From assembly GCF_900090325.1 (NCBI RefSeq), contig NZ_FMHW01000002.1:4341001-4405000 (forward strand): a DNA stretch of 64,000 nt, in the 5' to 3' direction. Shown piece by piece: positions 16,819-25,000 of this stretch. This stretch comes from Micromonospora pallida (GTDB lineage Bacteria; Actinomycetota; Actinomycetes; Mycobacteriales; Micromonosporaceae). Every line of letters starts with the position of its first letter. Positions within the stretch are counted from its first letter, which is position 1. The position numbers were made by a program, and so were the translations under genes. Below the pieces are notes generated by a model. The model had not been told where the DNA came from, did not search any database, and worked only from the letters and a program-made list of their open reading frames with translations.

Positions 16819-17985
16819 TCAGGGGCGGAAGGGGCCGGTCACCTCGTAGGTGATGCCGTCGGAGCCGGCGATGTTGCCGCCGGGGCCGCGCTGGGAGGAG
16901 AAGTAGAGGCGGCGGCCGTCCGGGGAGAAGGCGGGGCCGGTGATCTCCGACTCGGACTGGCCGGGCAGGCGGAGGAACGGGGCGACGACCCCGCTGGGCG
17001 TGATGATGTTGATCTCCATGTTGCCGCCGTCCTCGGCCACGTAGAGGTCACCGCTCCGGGTGCCGGTGATGTTGTCGACGTTGGTCAGCGTGGCGGTGCC
17101 GGGCGGCACCAGCGAGTCGTCGTACGCCAGGTCGAGGCGTTGGTTGACCGCATCGTACGCCCAGACCCGACCGTCGCCCTTGGTGGTGAAGTAGCAGACG
17201 CCCCGGTCGTACCAGCAGCCCTCGCCCCCGGCGAAGCGCTTTGCCGCGCCGACCTGCTTGCGGGTGGCGGTCGGAATGCCGTCCCGGTCCGGGATGTCGG
17301 CCCAGGTGACCGGTCCGGCGACCTGGTCGGCCGGGGCGCAGAGCACCTGGAGCCGGCCGTTGCGCAGGTCGCCCCAGATGTCCGGAAGGAACCGGTAGAA
17401 GCAGCCGTCCCCCTCGTCCTCGGTCAGGTAAACCGCCCGCCGGTCCGGGTCACAGGCGGCGGCCTCGTGCTTGAAGCGGCCCATCCGGCTGCGCTCCTCC
17501 GCCTCGCGGCTGCCGTCCGGCCAGGTCTCGTAGACCACGCCGAGCGGCGTCTCCTCGCAGGAGAGCCAGGTGCCCCACGGGGTGGCCCCACCGGCGCAGT
17601 TGAGGTTGGTGTTGGAGAGGATCCGGTACGCCGACGCGATCGACCCGTCGGCCCGGAAGCGCACCGCAGACGCCCCGCCGACCAGCGGGACCTCCGAGTT
17701 GGACACGTAGATCCAGCCGTCGGCGGTCGGGAAGCAGGCCCCGCCGTCCGGGGCGGGGTGCCAGAGGTGCCCGGTGCCGGGCACGATCCGGCTGGAGCGG
17801 GCGATGATCCGGCTGGTGAAGCCGGCGGGGAGTTCGACGCCGTTGGCGTCGACGGGGAGCAGGTTGCCGTACGGGCTGGGGCCGGGCTGGGCGACGGCGG
17901 CGAAGGCCTGCTGCCAGAGGGCTCCGGCGAAGGTGGCGGTGCCCGCGCCGAGGACGGCGGCGCGTAGGACGGTACGACGCTCCAC
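16819..17985 (-). CDS. PhoX-like (DUF839) Tat-exported phosphatase-family protein
   Basis: This 388-residue secreted protein has an N-terminal Tat-like signal with a twin arginine (MERRTVLRAAVLGAGTAT) and cleavage expected near Ala30. The mature part shows the DUF839/PhoX beta-propeller pattern: NSEVPLVGGASAVRF, GGATPWGTWLSCEE, GRFKHEAAACDP and LTEDEGDGCFYRF. PhoX enzymes are calcium/iron phosphatases. Several ligand residues are plausible here, for example the Glu pair in SCEE and the Glu in LTEDE, but I cannot verify them all. The protein is shorter than classic PhoX (about 600-700). It could be a phosphatase or a related metal-binding propeller. A terminator separates it from the MMPL gene upstream. 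Confidence 0.82.
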   Translation of the reverse strand: MERRTVLRAAVLGAGTATFAGALWQQAFAAVAQPGPSPYGNLLPVDANGVELPAGFTSRIIARSSRIVPGTGHLWHPAPDGGACFPTADGWIYVSNSEVPLVGGASAVRFRADGSIASAYRILSNTNLNCAGGATPWGTWLSCEETPLGVVYETWPDGSREAEERSRMGRFKHEAAACDPDRRAVYLTEDEGDGCFYRFLPDIWGDLRNGRLQVLCAPADQVAGPVTWADIPDRDGIPTATRKQVGAAKRFAGGEGCWYDRGVCYFTTKGDGRVWAYDAVNQRLDLAYDDSLVPPGTATLTNVDNITGTRSGDLYVAEDGGNMEINIITPSGVVAPFLRLPGQSESEITGPAFSPDGRRLYFSSQRGPGGNIAGSDGITYEVTGPFRP

Positions 17986-18006
17986 GGTTACCTCCAGAGA
18001 TAAACG

Positions 18007-18044
18007 TCAATGCCCCGACGACCCTACGGCCGTCGGGGCATTGA
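18007..18044 (-). terminator. Intrinsic terminator downstream of the MMPL gene
   Basis: A perfect 14-bp inverted repeat (18007-18020 with 18031-18044) has a 10-base loop. It lies 10 bases past the MMPL stop and ahead of the PhoX-like start. On the minus strand it is followed by a T-rich stretch (GACGTTTATCT). Confidence 0.75.
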
Positions 18045-18053
18045 TCGCAGCCC

Positions 18054-20231
18054 CTATCGGGTTAACGCGGCGTGACGCTCGTCGGCCGGGGCGGGTTCCT
18101 CGTCCCCGGACTCCGACTCGCGGATGCCGTACCGGCGGTAGACCCGCCCGAGCGGGCCGGGGGCCCACCAGTTCCACCGGCCGAGCAGCCGCATGCTCGC
18201 CGGCACCAGCAGCGCCCGGACCAGCGTCGCGTCCACCACGATCGCCACGATCATGCCGACGCCGATCAGCTTGATGTAGGCCATCCCGCCGGTGGCGAAG
18301 CCGGCCACCACGACGATCAGCAGCAGCGCGGCGGCGGTGATGATCCGCCCGGTGTACTGGAGACCGGCCGCGACCGAGGCGGTGTTGTCACCTGTGCGGT
18401 CCCACTCCTCGCGCACCCGGGACAGCAGGAAGACCTCGTAGTCGGTGGCGAGGCCGAACAGGACCGCGAGCATGAAGATCGGGTTGCTCGGCTCGACGAA
18501 GCCGGTCGGGGTGAAGCCGAGCAGGTCGGCGAAGTGCCCGTCCTGGAAGATCCAGACCACCACGCCGAACGACGCGCCGATCGAGACCAGGTTCATCAGC
18601 ACCGCCTTGATCGGCAGCACCACCGAGCCGAAGGCGAGGAAGAGCACGATCAGCGTGGCCGCCGCCATCAGCAGCGCCATCCAGGGCAGCCCGGCGGAGA
18701 GACTGTCCAGCAGGTCGCGGTCGGCGGCGGGCCGCCCGCCGACGAGGACCTCCGCACCGTCCGGGACGGGCAGCGTCCGGATCGCCCGGACCGCGTCCTG
18801 GGCGACGTCGCCGGTCGGCTCGCCGGTGTAGGTGACGCTGAGCAGGGTCGAAGTGCCCTGGTTGGCCGCCACGGTCACGCCGGTCACGCCGTCCACCCCG
18901 GCCACCCGGTCGGCGAAGGGCTGCACCTGCTCGACCGGCGCGCCGGAGACCAGTACGTCGATCGGGGCGACCGTTCCGCCCGGGAAGTCGTCGCTGATCC
19001 GGTCGGCGACCACCCGCGGCTCCGAGCCGATGGGCAGCACCCGCTCGTCGAAACCACCGAACTCCATTCGCAACGACGGCACCGCGAGCACCACCAGCAC
19101 CGCCACGACGCCGAGTAGGTAGGGCACCGGGCGGCGCATCACGCTCCGCGCGATCCGGGCCCAGGCGCCGCCGGTCACCGCCGGCTCCGCGCGCCGCCGC
19201 CACTTCGGCAGCGGTACGCGCAACGCGTTGATCCTCGGGCCGAGCACCACCAGCAGGGCCGGCAGCACGGTGAGCGAGGCGATCATGGCGATCAGGACGG
19301 CGGCCACCCCGCCGAGCGCCATGGAGCGCAGGAAGGCCATCGGGAAGATCAGCAGGCTGGACATGGCCAGGGCGATGATCAGCCCGGAGACCAGCACGGT
19401 ACGGCCGGCGGTGGCCATGGTCCGGGCGATGGCCGCCTTCACGTCGCGGCCGGCGTCCAGTTCCTCGCGGAACCGACTGACGACGAAGAGCGCGTAGTCG
19501 ATCGCCATGCCCAGGCCGAGCAGCGTGATCACGTTGATCGCGAAGATCGACACCTCGGTGAACATGTTCAGCACTCGGACCGCGATGAACGCGCCGAGGA
19601 TGGCCAGACCACCGATGAGCAGTGGGGTCATGGCGGCGACCAGGCCCCGGAAGATCAGGATGAGCAGCACCAGCAGCACCGGCATGGAGAGGATCTCGGC
19701 CTTGGTGATGTCCTCGGTGGTCTGCTCGTTCGCCACGTGCAGGAAGGGCACCGTGCCGCCGGTCTCGGTCCGTACCCCGGGGGTGTCGAAGGCCGGGACC
19801 AGGTCGGCGTACGCGGCGGTCTTGTCGTCCTCGTCGGTGGCGCGCAACTGCACCAGGGCGTACGTGGCCCGGCGGTCGTCGCTGACCAGGGTCGGCGCCT
19901 GGGTTTCGTACCAGCTCGTCACCTGGCGCACCTCGGGGTGCTCGCGCAGCCGGGTGAGGGTCGCCGTGACCGGATCCCGGAAGGCCGGCTGGTCGACGGT
20001 GGTCGTGTCGTCGGAGAAGAGGACGATCACGTCGGCGCCCTGCGGCCCCAGTTCCTCGGTGATCCGGGCGGCGGCCCGGCTCGACTCGCTGGCCGGGTCG
20101 TCGAAGCCCCCGCCGGTCAACTGGCCGAAGACCGCCGCGCCCCAGGTCGCGCCGATCACGACCAGGGCCAACCCGGCGGCGAGCACCGTCCAGCGCAGCC
20201 GCACCACCATCCGCCCCCACCAGGCGAACAT
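18054..20231 (-). CDS. MMPL/RND-family transporter
   Basis: This 725-residue membrane protein has the duplicated MMPL architecture. One N-terminal helix (about 15-35) precedes a large extracytoplasmic domain, followed by five or six helices (about 175-340). A second lone helix (near 375), second loop domain and second helix bundle (about 525-690) follow. The repeated functional core is visible as LLGLGMAIDYALFVVSRFREE and its second copy FGLATDYEVFLLSRVREEW, with the Asp-Tyr pairs that carry protons in MmpL proteins. Such transporters export lipids or drugs. The ATG follows GGGGGA. It is divergent from a TetR gene, with palindromes between them, so it is probably de-repressed by a ligand of that regulator. 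Confidence 0.93.
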   Translation of the reverse strand: MFAWWGRMVVRLRWTVLAAGLALVVIGATWGAAVFGQLTGGGFDDPASESSRAAARITEELGPQGADVIVLFSDDTTTVDQPAFRDPVTATLTRLREHPEVRQVTSWYETQAPTLVSDDRRATYALVQLRATDEDDKTAAYADLVPAFDTPGVRTETGGTVPFLHVANEQTTEDITKAEILSMPVLLVLLILIFRGLVAAMTPLLIGGLAILGAFIAVRVLNMFTEVSIFAINVITLLGLGMAIDYALFVVSRFREELDAGRDVKAAIARTMATAGRTVLVSGLIIALAMSSLLIFPMAFLRSMALGGVAAVLIAMIASLTVLPALLVVLGPRINALRVPLPKWRRRAEPAVTGGAWARIARSVMRRPVPYLLGVVAVLVVLAVPSLRMEFGGFDERVLPIGSEPRVVADRISDDFPGGTVAPIDVLVSGAPVEQVQPFADRVAGVDGVTGVTVAANQGTSTLLSVTYTGEPTGDVAQDAVRAIRTLPVPDGAEVLVGGRPAADRDLLDSLSAGLPWMALLMAAATLIVLFLAFGSVVLPIKAVLMNLVSIGASFGVVVWIFQDGHFADLLGFTPTGFVEPSNPIFMLAVLFGLATDYEVFLLSRVREEWDRTGDNTASVAAGLQYTGRIITAAALLLIVVVAGFATGGMAYIKLIGVGMIVAIVVDATLVRALLVPASMRLLGRWNWWAPGPLGRVYRRYGIRESESGDEEPAPADERHAALTR

Positions 20232-20287
20232 GGCATCCCCCTTAACCGGCCTCGAGGCCGTACGATGTGACTGTCGATTATTGGAGT

Positions 20288-20333
20288 GAACACCGTTAAC
20301 CAGTGAACGGCGTTAACTTACGCAACGGTGTTC
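20288..20333. promoter_or_regulatory. Candidate TetR operator between the MMPL and tetR genes
   Basis: Two overlapping palindromes occur. The outer one is GAACACCGTT (20288-20297) with AACGGTGTTC (20324-20333). The inner one is CCGTT/AACGG, centred in 20293-20310. GTTAAC also appears twice as a direct repeat (20295-20300 and 20312-20317). The position between divergent transporter and regulator genes fits control of both by the TetR protein. Confidence 0.65.
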
Positions 20334-20358
20334 CCGTACGTCAAGGAGCCTGCCCGGA

Positions 20359-21120
20359 ATGACCCCACCGAGTCGGCGTGAACGCCTCCGTACCGCAACC
20401 GTCTCCGAAATCAAGGACGGAGCACGCCGGTTGTTGGTGACGGGTGGACTCGACGCCGTCTCGCTGCGGGCCATCGCGCGGGACATGGGCATGACCGCCC
20501 CCGCGATCTACCGCTACTTCCCCAGCCTGGAGGCACTCATCGCCGGACTGGCCGCGGATTTCTACGACGAGCTGCGGCAGTCCGTCGAGGCGGCCCGGGA
20601 CGCTGCCGGGGACGATCCGATCGACCAACTGCTCGCCATGGCCCGGGCGTTCCGCCGCTGGGGGGTCGGCAACCGGGCCGAGTTCACCCTGATCTTCGGC
20701 AACCCGGTGCCCGGGTTGGAGGAGTTCAGCGACGCCTGCGCCGACGCGGACCACCCCGGCGCGCAGCTCGGCACGGTGTTCCTCCGACCGCTGGCCACCC
20801 TCGCCGAGCGCACCGGTCTGCGCACCCTGCCCCGGGAGCAGCTCGAACGGCAGCTCGGCGACCGGCTCGCCCCGTTGCGCCAGAGCCACGGCGACCTGCC
20901 GCTGGAGGTCGCGTACGCCTTCCTGAGCGGCTGGACTCGGATCTACGGACTGGTCGCCATGGAGGTCTTCGACCACCTGCGCTGGGCGATCACCGAACCG
21001 GAGGCCCTCTTCGAGACCGAACTGGCCGCCTTCGTCGCCCAGCTCACCCCGGTGCCGGACGGGTCCGATGCGGCCGAGGCCACCGGGCGGATCACCCCAC
21101 AGCGGCCCCGGTCGCAGTAG
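20359..21120 (+). CDS. TetR/AcrR-family regulator (WHG-type C-terminal domain)
   Basis: This 253-residue repressor has a typical N-terminal TetR HTH (about 15-60: ARRLLVTGGLDAVSLRAIAR, then MTAPAIYRYFPSLEALIA). The C-terminal ligand domain resembles the TetR_C_13/WHG type (WGVGNRAEFTLIFGNPVPG). The ATG is preceded by AAGGAG at 10 bases. It diverges from the MMPL transporter and is followed, 11 bases later, by a FAD oxidoreductase on the same strand. So it probably autoregulates and controls the transporter, and perhaps the oxidoreductase. The inducing ligand is unknown. Confidence 0.92.
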   Translation: MTPPSRRERLRTATVSEIKDGARRLLVTGGLDAVSLRAIARDMGMTAPAIYRYFPSLEALIAGLAADFYDELRQSVEAARDAAGDDPIDQLLAMARAFRRWGVGNRAEFTLIFGNPVPGLEEFSDACADADHPGAQLGTVFLRPLATLAERTGLRTLPREQLERQLGDRLAPLRQSHGDLPLEVAYAFLSGWTRIYGLVAMEVFDHLRWAITEPEALFETELAAFVAQLTPVPDGSDAAEATGRITPQRPRSQ

Positions 21121-21131
21121 GCTGCCCGAGC

Positions 21132-22727
21132 ATGACAAGCGAGCTGCCGTCCCGCGCCGACGTCGTGATCGTCGGAGCCGGACACAACGGTCTGGTCTCC
21201 GCCGTCCTGCTGGCCCGCGCCGGTCTGCGGGTGGTGGTGCTGGAAGCCGCCGACGTGATCGGCGGAGCCGCCCGGACGGAGAACCCGTTCCCGAAGGTCC
21301 CCGACCTGCGCCACTCCACCGGCTCCTACCTGCTCGGGCTGATGCCGCCCGAGCTGCTCACCACCCTCGACGTCCGCATCCCGGTGCTGCGCCGCGACCC
21401 GCACTACTTCCTGCCCACCCCGGGTGGGCTCGGCTCGCCGTACCTGCTGATGGGGAGCGACCGGGCGGCCACCCGGACGCAGCTCGCGGAGTTCTTCTCC
21501 CCCGCCGACGTGGCCGCCGACGACGCCATGCAGGCCGAGCTGGGCGCGCTCCGCGACGATCTCGCCCCGGCCTGGCTGGCCGAGCCGCTGCCGGTCGAGG
21601 AGACCGCCGAGCGGTACGTCCGCCCGGCCCTGCGCCAGACCTTCGTCGACCTGGTGCGCGGCTCCGTCGCCGACTACCTGGCCCGGTTCGACTTCCGCTC
21701 CGAGCTGCTGGTCAGCATGTACGCGGTCACCGACGGGCTTTCCGGGCTCAACGCCGGCCCGGACGACCCGGGCACCGGGCACAACTTCCTGGCACACAAC
21801 ATGTGCCGGCTCCCGGGCGCGGACGGCACCTGGATGATCGCCGAGGGCGGGATGGGCACCGTATCCCGGACCTTCGCCGAGGCCGCCCGCGCTGCCGGGG
21901 CCAGCATCCACCCCGGTACGCCGGTCGCCTCCGTCCTCGTCGACGACGGGGCGGTCTCCGGGGTGGCGCTCACCGACGGCCGGACGGTACGGGCCCGGGT
22001 GGTGCTCGGGGCCTGTGACCCGTACCGGCTGATGGAACTGGTGCCCGACGGCGCGCTGCCGGCCCCGCTCACCGAGCGGATGACGGCGGTCCGCCGTCCG
22101 GGCAGCACGTTGAAGGTCAACCTGGCGCTACGCGGGCTGCCCCGCTTCTCCTGCCTGCCGGCGGACGCGCCGAGCCCGTTCGGCTCCACCATCCACCTGC
22201 TCCCCGGCTCGGCGTCGCTGGTCGGCGGGGACGCCACCTCGCCGATGACCGCGCTCCGGGAGATGTGGGCGGACGTACGGGCCGGGCGGCTGCCCGCCGA
22301 GCCGACCATCGAGTGGTACCTGCACACCACAATCGACCCGTCGTTGCAGGACGACGCCGGGCACCACTCGTCGGCGCTGTTCGTGCAGTCCGTGCCGTAC
22401 GAGTTGGCCGGCACCACCTGGGACGACGCGCTCCCCGACTACGTCTCCCGGTTGGTCGACATCTGCGAACGGTACGCCCCGGGCACCGCCGACCTGATCG
22501 CCGACGCCGTGCCGCTCACCCCGCCCGGCATCGAGGCGCACTTCGGCATCACCGGCGGGCACATCCACCACGTCGACAACACGGTCTCGTTCACCGACCG
22601 GATGCCGTACGCCACCGGCCTCGACGGCCTGTACGCCGGCAGCGCGGGCTGCCACCCGGCGGGCAGCGTGATCGGCGCCGCCGGCCACAACGCCGCCCGC
22701 CGCATCCTCGCCGACCTGGCCACCTGA
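21132..22727 (+). CDS. FAD-dependent oxidoreductase of the phytoene desaturase/PYROXD2-like family
   Basis: This is a 531-residue flavoprotein. The N-terminal dinucleotide-binding motif is VVIVGAGHNGLVSAVLLARAG, followed by the family signature VIGGAARTE. The C-terminal FAD-closing motif is GLYAGSAGCHPAGSVIGAAGHNAA. The central part contains FLAHNMCRLPGADGTWMIAEGGMG, typical of the PYROXD2-like branch rather than true carotenoid desaturases. It likely oxidises or desaturates a hydrophobic substrate in the cytoplasm or at the membrane face. No other carotenoid or lipid-modifying gene is nearby, so the substrate is unknown. It follows the TetR gene closely and probably shares its transcript. 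Confidence 0.9.
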   Translation: MTSELPSRADVVIVGAGHNGLVSAVLLARAGLRVVVLEAADVIGGAARTENPFPKVPDLRHSTGSYLLGLMPPELLTTLDVRIPVLRRDPHYFLPTPGGLGSPYLLMGSDRAATRTQLAEFFSPADVAADDAMQAELGALRDDLAPAWLAEPLPVEETAERYVRPALRQTFVDLVRGSVADYLARFDFRSELLVSMYAVTDGLSGLNAGPDDPGTGHNFLAHNMCRLPGADGTWMIAEGGMGTVSRTFAEAARAAGASIHPGTPVASVLVDDGAVSGVALTDGRTVRARVVLGACDPYRLMELVPDGALPAPLTERMTAVRRPGSTLKVNLALRGLPRFSCLPADAPSPFGSTIHLLPGSASLVGGDATSPMTALREMWADVRAGRLPAEPTIEWYLHTTIDPSLQDDAGHHSSALFVQSVPYELAGTTWDDALPDYVSRLVDICERYAPGTADLIADAVPLTPPGIEAHFGITGGHIHHVDNTVSFTDRMPYATGLDGLYAGSAGCHPAGSVIGAAGHNAARRILADLAT

Positions 22728-22761
22728 CCCTGCCCCTGCCTGCGGCTGACGGCTGACGGCT

Positions 22762-22822
22762 GATCAAGGGGTTCGCGTCACGGAACGGGCGATCCGGTGG
22801 CACGGACCCCTTGGTCAACGCG
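22762..22822. repeat. Intergenic palindromic repeat, family A (copy 1)
   Basis: An imperfect inverted repeat has arms TGATCAAGGGG and CCCCTTGGTCAA. It lies between two convergent genes, a few bases from both ends. It shares the TGATCAAGRGGTTCGCGTCAC core and the trailing CAACGCG-AAAAG with the element at 52378-52438. It can act as a bidirectional terminator and looks like a member of a dispersed repeat family. Confidence 0.65.
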
Positions 22823-22833
22823 CAAAAGGCAGG

Positions 22834-24390
22834 TCAGGCGGGGGTGGTGTCGGCGCGGTGGGCGCGGATCTTGTGGCCGACGCTGGTGAGGCAGCGGCCG
22901 CTGGAGAGGTCGAACTTCCAGCCGTGCAGTTGGCAGGTGAGCTGGTCACCCTCGATCACACCGAACCGGGTCAGGTCCGCCTTCAGGTGCGGGCAGCGCC
23001 GCTGCACCACCCAGTCGCCCAGGGTGATGTCCTCGGCGTCGCTGCTGCGCTCGTGCTCGTCGTACCAGCCCTCGGCGTACTGCTGGCGCTCCCGGGAGAG
23101 ACACTTGAAGAACGAGTAGACGAACTCGTTGTACTGACCGATCCGGGCGGCGGAGAAGCGGCAGGAGAGGAAGAGCGAGTTCACCCAGTCCACCTCGCCG
23201 ATGTGCAGCAGGTGCTCCACCAGTGCCCGCTCGGTACGGAAGCGGTAGCGGACCTTCTCGTCCGCGTACGGCCGCACCTCCTTGCCCGGGAAGTCCACCA
23301 CGATCGATTCAACCGATTCTCCGTCGTAGCCGACCAGGTCGAAGCGGACCGGGCCGCCGACCCCCTTGGCCAGGTAGACCGACTCCTCCAGCAGCGGCTC
23401 GACGCGCCGCTTCATCTCCTTCAGGACGTCGATCTCCGGGTGCCGCCAGGACGCCTTCTCCGCCTCGATGACCGGGCGCTTACGCTCCCGCATCTCCTCC
23501 AGGTGGGCCACCTTGTTGGCGAAGAACTCGTCGACCGGCACCGGGTGGCTGGTCTCGCAGGAATCCGTGGTGACCTCGGCGACGCTGCCGGGCAGCAGCA
23601 CGACCCCGTTGGTCCCGCCGACCTTGGCGTACTCGGAGATGAAGACCGACTGGTCGGGGAAGATGTTCCCCTCGTCGCCGTGGATGTCGTTGAACTGCCA
23701 CAGCTCGTCGTCGAGGAAGCAGGGCGGCCCGGCGATCGGGAAGACGTGGTCGGCGTTCAGGTCGTTGATGTAGCGCCAGGTGCGGTCGAACTGACGGTCC
23801 CGCTTCTGCTTGCCGAAGGCGGTCTTGGCGCTCTGCGGCAGTTCGTAGACCATCGGGTACCAGATCGCGCCGGAGAACTGGAGCATGTGCGCGTGCACGT
23901 GCCCCAGTTCCGCGAACATGCTCAGGTCGGTGGGGCGGGCGTCGTTCTGGTTGAGCAGGCGTACGCCGTCGTACTCCACCCAGAGCGCGGAGTCACCGAT
24001 CGGTCCGTCGGTCGGGCTGGTCAGCGACTGAATCATGATCTTCAGCCCGCCGTCGAGTTCGTGCACCTCCTCGTTGCGCGTCCGGAGGAAGTTGGTGAAG
24101 CCCAGCTCGCGGAGTTCGTCCTCCATCTCGGAGGTGGGAAACGCCGGCAGCAGCACCGTTGCCTTCTTCGACACGAACCGCTTCAGGTGCGCCGCGTCGA
24201 AGTGGTCCCGGTGCAGGTGTGAGACGTAGAGGTAGTCGACCTGGCCGAGGGTCTCCCAGTCGAGCTGGGAATTGTCCGGGAACGGGAACCACGACGCGAA
24301 GTAGGCCGGGTTGACCCAGGGGTCACAGAGGATGCTGCCCGCAGCCGTGTCGATCCGCATGCTGGCGTGCCCCGTACCGGTCACTCGCAC
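22834..24390 (-). CDS. Metallo-beta-lactamase-fold protein fused to a C-terminal Rieske [2Fe-2S] domain
   Basis: This protein of about 518 residues has an N-terminal UlaG-like metallo-beta-lactamase domain. The zinc motif is SHLHRDHFDAAH, and the later SLTSPTDGPIGDSALWV and LPQSAKTAF segments belong to the same fold. The C-terminal 100 residues form a Rieske domain with RRCPHLKADL and CQLHGWKFDLSSGRC, giving the Cys-x-His and Cys-x-x-His cluster ligands. The pairing recalls CMP-Neu5Ac hydroxylase-like proteins but with the Rieske domain at the end. It is probably an oxidoreductase or hydrolase of unknown substrate. I start it at GTG 24390, preceded by GAGGGGGA. An ATG at 24432 would add a non-family tail. 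It converges with the FAD oxidoreductase. Confidence 0.85.
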   Translation of the reverse strand: MRVTGTGHASMRIDTAAGSILCDPWVNPAYFASWFPFPDNSQLDWETLGQVDYLYVSHLHRDHFDAAHLKRFVSKKATVLLPAFPTSEMEDELRELGFTNFLRTRNEEVHELDGGLKIMIQSLTSPTDGPIGDSALWVEYDGVRLLNQNDARPTDLSMFAELGHVHAHMLQFSGAIWYPMVYELPQSAKTAFGKQKRDRQFDRTWRYINDLNADHVFPIAGPPCFLDDELWQFNDIHGDEGNIFPDQSVFISEYAKVGGTNGVVLLPGSVAEVTTDSCETSHPVPVDEFFANKVAHLEEMRERKRPVIEAEKASWRHPEIDVLKEMKRRVEPLLEESVYLAKGVGGPVRFDLVGYDGESVESIVVDFPGKEVRPYADEKVRYRFRTERALVEHLLHIGEVDWVNSLFLSCRFSAARIGQYNEFVYSFFKCLSRERQQYAEGWYDEHERSSDAEDITLGDWVVQRRCPHLKADLTRFGVIEGDQLTCQLHGWKFDLSSGRCLTSVGHKIRAHRADTTPA

Positions 24391-24660
24391 CGTACAGTCC
24401 CCCTCAAAAACGACAACCAAGGTGTACGACATGACGCTACCGGAGTGACTCTGGCCGCCGAACCGCGACGCCGGTAGTGCCCTTCGCTCCGGTCAGCGGG
24501 ACGACCGGCGGGACAACCGGCGGGACCTAGGCCCGGATCAGGGCCGCCTCGTCAGGGCACGACGGGGCGTACGGGGCCATCGCCGGCCGGACCCTGCGCC
24601 GGCCTCGGCACAGGGCGTGCCAGACTAACCGGAGATCCGATCGCGAGGGAAGGACCGACA

Positions 24661-24882
24661 GTGGCAGGAAGCGAGCCGGTAACGTCGCCAGACCAGCACA
24701 AGCCGGGGTACCGCAAGGCCGGTCAGATCGGCGCGGTCCTCAGCGCGTTGGCGCTGCTGACCATGCTTTGTGGCAACCACGAGGGCAGGGTCGAGGACAT
24801 CTTCCTGATCGCCGGTGCGGCGCTGCTGCTGCTGATCGTCATCGGCGACGTGGTGCTGCGCCGCAACGGCCTGCGGTCCTGA
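24661..24882 (+). CDS. DUF2631 small membrane protein
   Basis: This 73-residue protein of the actinobacterial DUF2631 family begins with a charged head containing HKPGYRKAGQIG. Two hydrophobic helices (about 22-37 and 47-65) with a short polar loop follow. The start is GTG after GAAGGA at seven bases. Function is unknown; the family is conserved near dxr/cdsA-type genes in actinobacteria. It is a lone plus-strand gene with a strong terminator just after it. The 228 bases upstream (24433-24660) hold no gene that I can see, only short GC-rich repeats such as GGCGGGAC. Confidence 0.85.
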   Translation: MAGSEPVTSPDQHKPGYRKAGQIGAVLSALALLTMLCGNHEGRVEDIFLIAGAALLLLIVIGDVVLRRNGLRS

Positions 24883-24924
24883 CCCGACCGGACGGCGACC
24901 CGCCGACCGGTCCGGACGACGTGG

Positions 24925-24958
24925 CGAGGGCCCGTCCCCATTCGGGGGCGGGCCCTCG
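24925..24958. terminator. Bidirectional hairpin terminator
   Basis: A 15-bp stem (24925-24939 with 24944-24958, one T-G wobble) closes a 4-base ATTC loop. It lies between the DUF2631 stop and the end of the convergent DivIVA gene, so it can serve both. Confidence 0.85.
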
Positions 24959-25000
24959 GTCGTACCAGGGTCGCCGGATCGGGCCGGCGACCGGATCGCG

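Noticed and set aside
24433..24660. Possible small RNA or tRNA gene upstream of DUF2631
   Set aside because: No cloverleaf, no T-loop consensus and no clear hairpin-plus-promoter arrangement; only short GC-rich repeats.
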